Below, one piece after another: positions 43,405 through 53,700 of a stretch of 64,000 nt of DNA. Source of the stretch: Rhinopomastus cyanomelas. Taxonomy: Eukaryota; Chordata; Aves; Bucerotiformes; Rhinopomastidae. The stretch's first letter is position 1; every line of letters starts with the position of its first letter. The notes under the pieces were generated by a model that was given only the letters and a program-made list of their open reading frames with translations, was not told the origin of the DNA and did no database searches. A program made the position numbers and the translations under genes. Location of the stretch: NCBI GenBank assembly GCA_013400115.1, contig VXBP01010361.1:236326-300325 (forward strand), given 5' to 3'.

Positions 43405-44095
43405 GTGCCTTGAGGAAGGACATGGAGAATGAATCTGATGAGGAGAGATGGAGAGAGTGGGGGCTGTGAAGTTGGAGGAAGAGGAGGCTGAAGGGAGACC
43501 TTATCGCTGTCTACAACTATCTGAGAGGACACTGTGGAGATGCTGGTGCTGGGCTCTTCTCATAGATCATCAGTGAGAGAAGCAGAGGGAAGGGCTTTGA
43601 GCTTCAAGAGGGGAGGGTTAGACTGGAGAGGGTTAGACTGGAGAGGGTTCCCCTGGCGACCAGGAAGAAATTTGAGGGCATTGTGGGTCAGGTGAGGCTG
43701 CTGCTTGGAATCTGCATAAAACCAAGAGTTTTGGAAACTGGGATTAGACTGGGCGTCAGGAAGACGTTCTTCATGGAGAGAGTGGTCATCACTGGAATGG
43801 GCTGCCCAGGGTGGTGGTTGAGTCCCCTGGATGAGTTGAAAAGTCACTTAGATGTGTTGGGGATGTGCTTTAGGAGTGACCTTGTAGAGTAGGGTTGACG
43901 GTTGGGCTCTCTAACCCAAGGGTCTTTTCCAACCTGAATGATTCTGTGACCTCCAAAAGGATGAGTTGAAAAGTCACTTAGATGTAGTGTTGGGAGATGT
44001 GGTTTATGGATGACCTTGTAGAGTAGGGTTGATGGTTGGACTATCTGATCCCAAGGGTCTTTTCCAACCTGAATGGTTCTGTGACCTCCAAACCT
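43405..44095 (+). mobile_element. CR1 type E (sense), with internal duplications
   Basis: AAGGACATGGAGAATGAATC through AGACTGGGCGTCAGGAAGAC to the tail. The end (AAAAGTCACTTAGATGT to ACCTGAATG) occurs twice, at about 43838-43950 and 43969-44085. GGTTAGACTGGAGAGG is doubled at 43616-43650. Confidence 0.9.
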
Positions 44096-44129
44096 TCCAA
44101 GAGACCATCTCTGCTCACCTTTGCTGCAA

Positions 44130-44275
44130 GCCTGAAGCCCCTCCTGGAATTTGTCTCCTCTCTGGAACAGGGCTTTGGGCAGCCTGGTCTAGTGAGAGGT
44201 GTCCCTACCCACCCAGCTGGAACCAGTGTGATCTCTAAGGACTTTTCCAACATAAACCACCCTGTGGTTCTAGGA
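44130..44275 (+). mobile_element. CR1-like tail of another subfamily (sense)
   Basis: AAGCCCCTCCTGGAATTTGT to CCAACATAAACCACCCTG, then TGGTTCTAGG; diverged. Confidence 0.55.
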
Positions 44276-45055
44276 CAACAAATGGGGAGAAGATGAAGAG
44301 TTAAGTGGTGCTCGTTGCCCAGCCCCAGCAGCTCCCCTGAGGATGTGCCTGCTGGCTCCGGAGCGGGGCTGTGATGGATGCACAGAGGCTGAGCCCTGAT
44401 GGCCAGTGCCAGGAGCAGCACTGTGGCTTCTCCTGCTGAGCTCTCTCCCCTTGGAGACCCCCCCCTAACTGCAGAGCACAGCTGTGTTCGTACAGCAGCG
44501 CCGGGAGGTGCTCGGCCGTAAAAACGTCAGCGGTCAGCTCCAGCTGTTCCGCTCAGCTGGCAGCAGCGCTCTCGCTCTCCTCAGCCGACGGAGTCTCCGA
44601 CATTATCAAGCAGGTTTTTAATGCAGAAGCATTAAAAAACTCTCAAACTAAGAGACAGTTTAAAGAGGAGGAGGAGATGGGGATGGCTGAGTCCCATCGG
44701 TGGGCTCAGCCTTTTCCTGCGTGGAAACTCTTTTCCCACGCAGAGTTTCCTTCCCTGGTTAATCTGGGAATAATTAAGTCACCTTAATTATTCAGCTTGG
44801 TGGAAGATCAGGTGGGAAACCCCATTCTAGCTGAGTTTGTTACCTTTGGTACCTCCTTGCTGCATCCACCAGCACTTTTGATGGCTGCAGTTACTGAGGC
44901 TGAGGTTTCCTCTGTGTGCAGAGCACTGATGCTCTCATCCCATGGGCCAGGAATGGACTGGAGGACAATGGGATGCAGATCCCACTTGGCCCCATGGCCC
45001 AGCCAGGGTGAGATCTGGTCTGACAGCTCTGATGCAGCCCCCTGTAACTCCCCTC
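44276..45055. other. Unique sequence with AT-rich palindrome
   Basis: No gene. Holds the perfect inverted repeat at 44769-44792. Confidence 0.4.
44769..44792. promoter_or_regulatory. Perfect inverted repeat of TAATTA motifs
   Basis: AATAATTAAG, loop TCAC, CTTAATTATT. Each arm carries a TAATTA homeodomain core. The region is unique and CR1-free; regulatory role is inferred only. Confidence 0.4.
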
Positions 45056-45545
45056 ATAAAATCAAAGAATGGTTGAGGCTGTAGAAGCCCTCTGAGCCCA
45101 GCCAGCCCAGTGCATGACCTCGCATCACCCCAGCAGCCAGACCAGGGCACTCAGGGCCACAGCCAGGCTGGCCTTCAGCACCTCCAGGGATGGGGACTCG
45201 CCCACTGCCCTGGGCAGTCCAGTCCAGCCTCTGATCACCATGAGGAAGGGCTTCCTAACACCCAACCTCACCCTTCCCTGGCAGCTTCAGGCTCTGCCCT
45301 CTCATCCAGGACCTAGTTGCCTTGGAGAAGAGCCAGACCCCCATCTGACTGCAACCTCTTGAGTTGGAGAGAGGGAGAAGGTCCCCCCTCAGTCTCCTCT
45401 CCTCCAGGCTGAACACCCCCATCTCCCTCAGCCTCTCCCCACCAGCCTCTCCCTCCAGTCCCTTCCCCAGCCTCACTGCTCCTCTGGACCTGCTCCAGCA
45501 CCTCCATCTCTTTCTTGCACTGAGGGGCCCAGCACTGCCCCCAGG
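45056..45545 (-). mobile_element. CR1 type B (antisense), long
   Basis: AAAATCAAAGAATGGTTGAG to GGGGCCCAGCACTGCCCCC. Confidence 0.9.
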
Positions 45546-45684
45546 ACTGTAAAGAATAGGAAAAAGAAAAGAAAGAAAATTAAACATGTGTGTGTTTCGA
45601 AGGGGAAAGAAAAGGTCGTAATTCCCCTCATTTTTCATTGCAAAAATAAAAAACCCCACAGTGCCCAGCACAGGGGGAGAATTA

Positions 45685-45920
45685 TGGAATCATAGAGTAG
45701 AATCAATCAGGTTGGAAAAGACCCCTGGGATCATCGAGTCCAACCATCAACCCTACTCTGCAAGTTCATCCCTAAAGCAGATCCCCCAACACTACATCTG
45801 AGTGACTTCTAAACACTCCCAGGGACGGGGACTCAACCCCCACCCTGGGCAGCCCATCCCAGCGATGACCACTCTCTCCGTGAAGAACTTCTTCCTGACG
45901 CCCAGTCTAATCCCAGTGTC
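45685..45920 (-). mobile_element. CR1 type E tail (antisense)
   Basis: TATGGAATCATAGAGTAGAA to CTTCCTGACGCCCAGTCTAA. Confidence 0.9.
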
Positions 45921-46074
45921 TTGGGTTCACGCGAATTCCAAGCCCACAACACCTGCAAATGGCAGTGAGAGGGTTAATGGGGGGGATTGGGGTTTGCATT
46001 CTGCTTCGGTGGCAAACGTGGGTCCCTGTGTTGAGCGGGACAGGAGAACATGCTGTGCAATGTCCCCTCTTCAC

Positions 46075-46330
46075 GTCTGGAACCCTTTCCCCTTGGCCTC
46101 TCACTGCCACCCCTGTCAAAAGCCCTCCCCAGCTTTCTTGCAGCCCCCTTCCTTCAGAGATTGGGAAGGTGACCTGGGAGCCTCCTCTTCTCCAGGCTGC
46201 ACAACCCCACTTGCTCAGCCTGTCCTAAGAGGGGAGCTGCTCCAGCCCTCTGAGCATTTGGGTGCCCACCTCTGGAGTCTGGCAAGGTCCCTTTGGGCCA
46301 ACCAGACTTCTGCTGTCGTGATGCTCAAAA
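46075..46330 (-). mobile_element. CR1 type F internal part (antisense)
   Basis: CGTCTGGAACCCTTTCCCC through GCCCTCCCCAGCTTTCTTGC to TGGGTGCCCACCTCTGGAG; the right end is degenerate. Confidence 0.8.
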
Positions 46331-46984
46331 CAAACCCCCAGACTGCAAGTCTCAAGTGGACTTAGAAGCAGCCCCTGCCGCTCCCTCACTTCTTCCAAGA
46401 GTTAGGGTGAGGATCTGCAAGGCTGACAACAGAACACGTCCCAGCCAGCCCTGAAATGAGAAACATCAATATGGACTATTAAAAGCAGATCTGCTCCATG
46501 GAAAGACTTTGAGGCTGCCTCAGACCCGAAGGAGAAAGGGAAAGCTCTAGGATGAGAATTCAGGGTGACACTTGCTGAGAACCTGATGCCAAAACAGTGC
46601 CAGTGCTGGGAGAGCTTGGGTGAAAGCTCAGGTCCTCCTCGCCAGGTTAGTGTAGCTTGGTGGCTGAATAAAGCTACTCGGGGTTCAGGAGGAGACCAAA
46701 AGCCCCAGTGCTCCTTGGTGGCTGAATAAAGCTACTCAGGGTTCAGAGTATTTTTTTTGCCTTCAATTTACTGCCATCAGCTTTCTGTAAGTCACGGGGT
46801 GCACAGGCAGCTGGTCCTCTGCAATGGCATCGGTCAAGACAGGTGACTGACCCATAGTTTTGCTGTGCCAGCTGCTCTCATGGTAAAGGGAAGGAAGAGG
46901 AAGGCAGCTACCAGCTTTGAAAGACTTCAGTTAGATGCAGTGGCTGAAATTATCCCCCCCCTTATGGAGGATTTTGATGAGGAT
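46331..46984. other. Unique sequence with a short direct repeat
   Basis: CTTGGTGGCTGAATAAAGCT and the next 13 bases occur at 46656-46688 and 46714-46746 with one mismatch (CTCGGG/CTCAGG). No gene. Confidence 0.5.
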
Positions 46985-47525
46985 CACAGGACATTGGGGA
47001 TTGGAAGGGACCTCGAGAGATCACCCAGTCCAATCCCCCCACCACAGCAGGATCTCCTAGATCCAGTCACACAGGAACACATCCAGGTGGGTTTGAAACG
47101 TCTCCAGAGAAGGAGACCCCACAACCCCTCTGGGCAGACCCTGCCAGGGCTCTGGCACCCTCACTGGGAAGAAGGTCCTTCTCACACTGATGTGGAACCT
47201 CCTCTGCTCCAGCTCACACCCACTGCCCCTTGTCCTGTCACTGGGTGCCCCTGAGCAGAGCCTGGCTCCATCCTCCTGACACCCACCCTTCACATATTTA
47301 TAGACATTAATGTGGTCACCCCTCAGTCTCCTCTTCTCCAAGCTCAAGAGATCCAGCTCTCTCAGCCTCTCTTCACCAGGGAGATGCTCCACTGCCTTCC
47401 CCATCCTCGTTGCTCTACACTGGACTCTCTCCAGCAGCTCCACATCCTTGAACTGAGGGGCCCAGAACTGGACACAACACTCCAGATGTGGTCTCAACAG
47501 TGCAGAGTAGAGGGGGAGAAGAGCC
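46985..47525 (-). mobile_element. CR1 type A (antisense), long
   Basis: Tail CACAGGACATTGGGGATTGG to CAGTGCAGAGTAGAGGGGGA. The minus frame 47057-47497 (146 codons) reads an unbroken ORF2 C-terminus (HLECCVQFWAPQF, GGCQEDGARLCSGAPSDRTR). Confidence 0.95.
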
Positions 47526-47539
47526 TCTCTTGATATCTC

Positions 47540-47716
47540 AGAACTTTAAGGATTGGAAGGGACCTCGAAAGATCACCCAGTCCAGTCTCCCTGTCACAGC
47601 AGGATCCCCCAGATCCAATCACACAGGAACAAGTCCAGGTGGGTTTTAAATGTCTCCAGAGAAGGAGACTCCACAACCCCCCTGTGCAGCCTCTTCCAGG
47701 GCTCTGTCCCTCTCAG
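47540..47716 (-). mobile_element. CR1 type A tail (antisense)
   Basis: TCAGAACTTTAAGGATTGGA to GCAGCCTCTTCCAGGGCTC; it follows the previous antisense copy head-to-tail. Confidence 0.9.
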
Positions 47717-48882
47717 CCTCCATGGTTTGCTCTGCTCCCCACCTTTGAGCAGCATCCCATGGAGCAGCCCCACCCCTCTTCATGGCACCTCAGCCCCGAA
47801 TACCTGGCGAGAAGAGCAGGTTTCTGCTGCTTCTCCGTCTTTTCCTGGCTGGGAAAGCAGAGGCTTCCTCCCTCCCCAGCTGCTGCTGTGTGCTGGTGGA
47901 ACAATAGGATCTCCCTCTGGTGGCAAATCCCACCCGAGGTGCGCGGACATCGCAGGCAGGGGTGGACCGGCTGCGGGACAGCAGAGCCCGAGCTCCCTGC
48001 GGAAGCCTGCGGAGGGCTGGATGCCGTCCGGCCGTGCCTCCCGTCGCGCCACGCGTCCTGGCGGCTCGTGGGTGGATGGGGTCCAAGCCCTCGGAGCCCC
48101 GAGACGGGTTCCTGCGGCTGCAAGCGCTTGCGAAGGGCCGGCCGTGCCTCGGGGGGGGCTGCGGCGGATGCTAAGCAGCGAGTGGTGGCCGGGGTGGGGT
48201 TGGCAGGGTCCCGACAGCCTTGGAAGGGAATGACTCGGGCACAGGCACAACGCCCCAGCAGGGCGCTAATTGACGGGCTTGGGCTCTGCTCTGTGTCTCC
48301 GTCTGACCCCAGCGCTCGCGTCTCACTCGTTCCAGACATCCGTCAGACCCCGGTCCCGTCTCTGCAGGGGATGCATCCAGCCCTGCAGCACCTCAAGGGC
48401 TTGGGCTCTGAGAACCAGAAAGTGCTACAGGGCTGGAGAGAACAGAACAGCCGCCTGCAGAAGGCAGCGGGGCGCCTTCCAGGCTGGTCCAGCTGCCTTC
48501 TTACAATGGGCTGACAAGATGGGGGGGGCCGTGCCTGCTCACCCAGGCCTCGACCAGCACAGTAGCTCAGCAGAGGTCACCAGCTTCTCCTAGCAGAAGG
48601 GCCGAGGTTCTTCAGGCTTGTGAGCAGTAAGGGGGGGTGCAAAGTTCTCTTGTAACCTACCAGCAGCATCCCAGGAGAGGCAGGGCTTGGGCTGTCCCCA
48701 GGCTCTTCTCCAAGAGGTGTTTCTCAGTGAGGGGGGGTGGACAGAAGAGCTGTGGGTGCTGCCTTCCACCTCTGAGGGTCCACAATCTCTTCCAAAGCTG
48801 CTCTGCAACGTGCTCAGGTGTGGCTTGAGGCAGATAAACCTGGCAGGGGACTGGCCTGTTAGCTACCTGCTGCAGGTGATCA
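47717..48882. other. Unique sequence with GC-rich core
   Basis: CpG-containing block at about 47930-48350. Open frames up to 291 codons on plus and 208 on minus begin in or beside CR1 and have no domain. I regard them as composition effects. Confidence 0.45.
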
Positions 48883-48995
48883 CAGAACCACAGAGCATTC
48901 GGGACTGGAAGGGACCTCGAAAGATCATCCAGGCCAGTCCCCCCCACCAGAGCAGGATCCCCTAGATCCAGTCGCACAGGAACACAGCCAGGTGG
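48883..48995 (-). mobile_element. CR1 type A tail (antisense)
   Basis: CACAGAACCACAGAGCATTC to GGAACACAGCCAGGTGGG. Confidence 0.9.
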
Positions 48996-49029
48996 GAGTG
49001 ATCCCTCTGTCCTTGCATCATCTAGAATG

Positions 49030-49388
49030 CAGTAGGTGACAGCTTGCTCTCTGCAGCTCCCTCGAAGGGACTTGCAGTGAGGCTGGGGCTGCTCTCTTCT
49101 CCCCAGTTCCTAACGATAGGGCAAGGGGAGACGTCCTCAAGTTGCATCGGGGCAGGATTAGATTGGATTGTAGGAAGAAGTTCTTTCCTGAGAGACTGGT
49201 TGGGTGCTGGAAGAGGCTGCCCAGGAAGGTGGTGGAGTCCCCATCCCTGGAGGGGTTTAAAAACCGAGTAGCTGGAGCACTTGAGCCCATGGTCTAGGGA
49301 ACAGGGAGCTGTTGGGCTGAGGGCTGGACTTGCTCCTCCTGGAGGTCCTTTCCAGCCAGGATGATTCTGATTCCTGAGAGCAGGTCCT
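49030..49388 (+). mobile_element. CR1 type C (sense), last copy before the CR1-free zone
   Basis: TAGGTGACAGCTTGCTCTCT through CCTAACGATAGGGCAAGGGG to TCCTTTCCAGCCAGGATG and ATTCTGATTCC. Confidence 0.9.
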
Positions 49389-50189
49389 GCCCTGGGACAG
49401 TCCCGGTGTGTGATTGAATCCCCTCCTTTCCCTCCCGTGCTCTGTAGGGGAGCAGCTCTCGCTGGAGGCTTCGCAGCAGCGGAGGCACAACTGAATTTTG
49501 CCACCCGAGGTTGAAGGCAAAATCATTTCCTGGGGTGGGATGTCAAATCTGGCATCCTTCTCCCTCCCTCCCTCCCACAAAGACACGCTCTCCGCAGAAA
49601 GGCAGGCGTGTATTCTCCTGCCAGGCTGTTTCCTCCCTGCCCCGCTGTAGGACCTTCCCCTTCTACAGACAATGAAGGGAGCGGAGCCAATGGCAGCAGC
49701 TGGCGGAGCCAGGGAATGTGAAAGCCCAGCGGAGCCCGTCCCACACGAGCCCAGCCGGCTGGACAGGAGGGGAACGAGGAGCCCCAGTGGGTGGGCTACC
49801 GGGGGCAAGCTCTGCTCCTGGCCCTGCCTGCTTGCCCGTGGCCAGGTGAGGTGCGTGGGAGCCAGCCTGGAGCTGGACATCCACCTCCTTGCTCGTGCCC
49901 AGAGCACTGAGAGTCACCCAACTGGGTCACAGCCCCGCCGCAGCAGGAGAGCCCCAAATCTGCGGTGAGGCCGGGGGAAACACTCACAGCAACACAGGGT
50001 CCCCGGGCGAGTGGGTGCGCCCCCAGAGCTGGCCCGGAGCGATTCCTCCCAACCAGGTGTCCCCCAGGATCCATCCCAGCAGGTCTCCGTTGTCCGGAGG
50101 CAACCTGCGGCTGCCATCTGAAGCCGGGGGGGGCCACCAGAAGAAGTACCGGTGCTCAGCCAGACCCCACGGGGGATGAAGGTCAGCAG
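49389..50189. other. Unique sequence downstream of PAX1
   Basis: GC-rich, with no repeat. Frames of up to 216 codons on minus overlap CR1 at one end and show no domain. Confidence 0.45.
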
Positions 50190-50628
50190 CCCGTGCCCAC
50201 GGCCGTCGCTTTTTATTGTGGTTTGTTATTATAAAAATAGATAATAAAAGGTTGTGACACATCTGTCCGCCTGCCCCCCGAGGGCTGAGGCACCAGCTGG
50301 GGACGGAGGTGTTTGCCACCCGGCATCTGGCAGCCTGTGCGGCTGTGGGAGGCAGGAATTACACCTGAAACCAAGGGGGGAAAGGACAAAACAAGGAAGA
50401 ACTGAGTCTCTTCCATCAGCCCTTTCTGATCCGTGAGTGAACATCCCGACCGTGCTCTGCCGCGCAGGAACTTCTGGCCACACGAGCTGCCTCCTTGCCC
50501 CCCCCACCCAGGCACCTGCCCGCGGTGGTGGTGGCACTTCAGGCGCAGTTTGGTGGCACCTGGGGCTTCGCTTACGGTTTGCAGGTGTTTTTCAAGAGTC
50601 ACTGTCTCTAGGCTGCTGCTCCGTGGCT
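50190..50628 (-). other. PAX1: PAX1 3' UTR (probable)
   Basis: Transcribed sequence after the TAG up to roughly 15-25 bases past the AATAAA at 50217-50212. It has an AT-rich stretch just before the signal (TTTTATTATCTATTTTTATA on the minus strand near 50222-50246). The end is inferred from the hexamer, not from transcript data, and a longer 3' UTR is possible. Confidence 0.6.
50212..50217 (-). terminator. Polyadenylation signal AATAAA for PAX1
   Basis: Canonical hexamer on the minus strand (tttatt on plus), 412 bases after the PAX1 stop codon, within CACAATAAAAAGCG. It is the first AATAAA I see after the stop. Another AATAAA at about 51505-51510 lies inside intron 4 and would truncate the protein before exon 5. 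Confidence 0.6.
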
Positions 50629-50720
50629 CTAAGAAGAAGAGGCGGGGATAGAGAGTCCATGGATGGTGTTTAGAGGGTCTGGAGGTTTCCCCAAGGGGCT
50701 GGCAGGTTTTCTGTCCACGA
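50629..50720 (-). CDS. PAX1: PAX1 exon 5: C-terminal coding exon
   Basis: The 92-nt coding part begins after a pyrimidine-rich acceptor (tctcctctacccttcttgcag; AG at 50722-50721) and ends at TAG (50631-50629). Joined in phase 1 to exon 4, it encodes V-VDRKPASPLGKPPDPLN followed by TIHGLSIPASSS. The same short tail, with VADRKPPSP, LHGL and IPAS landmarks, is known from a vertebrate PAX1 isoform, so the exon is recognised by homology and by splice phase together. It lies 3.57 kb from exon 4 and is too short to stand out by open-frame length. Confidence 0.92.
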
Positions 50721-53700
50721 CTGCAAGAAGGGTAGAGGAGAGGGAAAGAAACCAACAGACGAGGCAGTGAGTGGATGAGTGGAGTTTAAGCACATCTCAT
50801 CCCTGAACCCCAGCGTATCCCACGGCCGCGTGGACACACACCCTCCTTCAGTGGTCCCCAGAGAGCTCCTGCCCCTCTGCCTTCCCCATCTGCCTGACCC
50901 TGGAAAGCCAGCCCTTTCAGAACTGGGCTGCCAAGCTCTGCATCAGGGCTCTCCGGGGGAAATTGGGACATCGTGGTGACGACAGACACCCTCTGCCAGC
51001 GCCAGGGCTCTGGATCTGCCTGGAGAGGTGGCCCAGACCCATCCCAGCCGCTCAGAGAGCAGGTCCCACGCCCGTGGCTTGCATGTCCTGGAACAGACTT
51101 GCCAGCGCTGGGAAGGGACCAGCACGCCCTGCCAGCTACAGGTAAAGTGCCGAGCCCCAGTTCATCCCAGGCACAGCCCAGCCCCAGGAGGCAGCACAGT
51201 GTGGGGCCAAAAGCTGGCCAGGACCCCTGTATCCCCCACACACACACACCAGCCGGCCCTCGGGGATGGGATGCAAAGTGTCCCAGGGCTGCTGCGGGTG
51301 TTGGGATGGACAGGGAGATCCTTTCCCACTGAGGAAAGTAAACGGATCAGAGGAGGACATTCGGAGGGTGAAACTGCCTGCTCGGGTTTTCTTCATTTTC
51401 TCTCTACTCCGATTTTCTTCCCTTCTCCTCCCATCCCTTGTCCTCACTATGCCGGCACCTCACAGCCGGCAGCTCCGTGAGCAGAGCGGGGCCACCACCC
51501 TTTTATTCACCGCTGCAGTACCCCCCACAAAACCACGCAACACTCCCTGCACCCTCCTCCTCCTCTAGAGCCCTGATCGCCGTGAAGGAGGATGGGTTTT
51601 GCAGTGATCCAGGTAATAAACAGCAGAGGGAAAGCGGACAGAATTCAATTCAAAAGAAATCGAGTTTGAAAAGAAAATAAATAAATACATAAAACACCGG
51701 CCCCCCCAAACCCAGACGAAATGAAACCGCACAAAACAACAACAGAGGAAGAGCTAAGAAAATCAAAACATCTCAAAATGTTTAAAGCATAATCCGAGGG
51801 CCTTTCGGCAGAAACAGCCTGGAGATTGGCAGAGCAGGAAATCCAGGCTCCGAGACGCTCAAAGTACCTCAAAAAGACACTAAACCTCTTCTGCTCTCCT
51901 TCATTTTCTTTCCCTCATCTGTTTTCTTCCCTTCCCCTTTTCCTTTCCTTCTTCCTCTTCATTTTCTTTCCTTCTTTCCATCATTTTTATTCCCGTCCCT
52001 TTCTCTTTCCTTCTGTCTCTCTTCATTTTCTCTCCATCTTTTTTCTTCCCAACTCTTTTTCTTTCCTTCCATCTCTCATTTTCTTTCATTCTTTTTTCTT
52101 CCCTTCCTATTTCCTTTCCTTTTCTCTCTTCATTTTCTTCTTTCCAGCGTTTTTCTTCCCTTCCCCTTTTCTTTACTTCTTTTTCTGTTGTCTTTCTTTC
52201 CATCCTTTTTTATTCCCTTCCCTTTTTCTTTCCATCTCTCTTCATTTTCTTTCCCTCACCTTTTTTATTCCTTTTGTCTTTCCTTCTTTCTCCACTTTCC
52301 CTCTTCTTTCCATCCTTTTCCTTCTCTCCCTTTTTTCTTTCCATCTTTTCCTCATTTTCTCTTCTTCACCCTTTTTCTTCCCTTCTGCCTCTCTTAATTT
52401 TCTTTCCTTCTTTCCTTCATCTTTTAATTTCCTTCTTCCTCTCTTCCTTTTCTTTCCTTCTTCCTCTCTTCCTTTTCTTTCCTTCTTCCTCTCTTCCTTT
52501 TCTTTCCTTCTTCCTCTCTTCCTTTTCTTTCCTTCTTCCTCTCTTCTTCTTTCCTTCTTTCCTTCATCTTTTTATTTCCTTCTTCCTCTCTTCATTTTCT
52601 TTCCTTCATCTTTTTCTTTCCTTCATCTTTTACTTTCCTTCATCTTTTTCTTTCCTTCATCTTTTTCTTTCCTTCATCTTTTTCTTTCCTTCTCTCTCTC
52701 CCCCCTCTCTCCCCATGCCAGCCCCTTTCTTTCTTTTCCTTTCTCGCCCTCCCTTGCTTTCTTTCCAGTTTCTACTCCACTAGCTGCCCCACCACCGCCC
52801 TTCTTCACCCGTCGATACTCACAACAGCCCGTTCCCGGCACGGCCGATGCTCTAACTCGCAGCAGGTTGCTGTGGTTAGAAACGCTGAAGGATCACAGAA
52901 AACCAAACTCGGATCAATTAAAACAAAATAACCCCCAGAGAACTGAAGAAATGGCCTCATACGTAGGAAATTCACGGGCAATATGAAAAAGAAGAGAAAA
53001 ATTTCCCTGCCGCTGTGAAAAAGAAGAGAAAGAAAGTCACGGCCACTATGAACCGGGAAGACTACTACAACGAAAAAGGAGCTGGGATTCACATCCAGGG
53101 TTTTATACCCAGGAGTCGGGATGTTTTGCCTTAAAACGAGACCACGGAAGGAATAAACCTCCCATCAAGCAGCTGGAATAATTAGGAAGAGAGTAAAGGG
53201 AGGCCCCAATTAACAGCCTCTGATGCAGGCGGTGGGTCCGGCCCCAGGTGATTGATTCTCCCCGGGAAGGGGGGTGGCTGATTATTTCCTCCCCTGGGCG
53301 GGGGCTTCTCGTATTAGTAGTAATACTAATCAATACCTTCCTAGCCGATCCGCAGGGCTCCTCGCCGAGATGGATGCCGCTAAGATATCTTTTATGGGTT
53401 TGTTTAAATCGTTGTGAAGGTTGGGAGGACCCGAGGAGCCGCAGGTCCTGCCCCATCCCGCAAATTCCCCCGGGAAGGCGATCGCAGAGGATTCTCCCCG
53501 CATCCTCACCCTTCCCTGGCTATTTCCAGCACCAGCGACAAGGGAAATAAATCACTTCCAGTCTAGAGCCTCGACGTGGCTTGGCTGTGCGGGGAGAAGC
53601 TGGGCGGGGTGGCTGCTGGAGCCGGACCCATCGAATTCCGAGGCTTGGGGTGGGGGTTCACAGCCCCCGAGGGGAGACAGAGGACAGCGGTCAGGCGGAG

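Noticed and set aside
47553..48514. Plus-strand open frames of 226 and 291 codons, possible novel gene
   Set aside because: Both begin inside an antisense CR1 copy and run into a GC-rich block where stops are rare. No domain, splice pattern or codon bias is seen.
51505..51510. AATAAA on the minus strand as the PAX1 polyadenylation signal
   Set aside because: It lies upstream of exon 5, whose sequence and phase match the PAX1 C-terminus. It would be an intronic site at best.
51826..52986. 386-codon plus-strand open frame
   Set aside because: It is a translation of the polypyrimidine tract in PAX1 intron 4 (Phe/Ser/Leu/Pro only) on the strand opposite the gene.
53500..53640. Alternative last exon of PAX1 after an AG near 53606
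   Set aside because: A frame from there gives a short tail without family resemblance; exon 5 at 50629-50720 matches far better.
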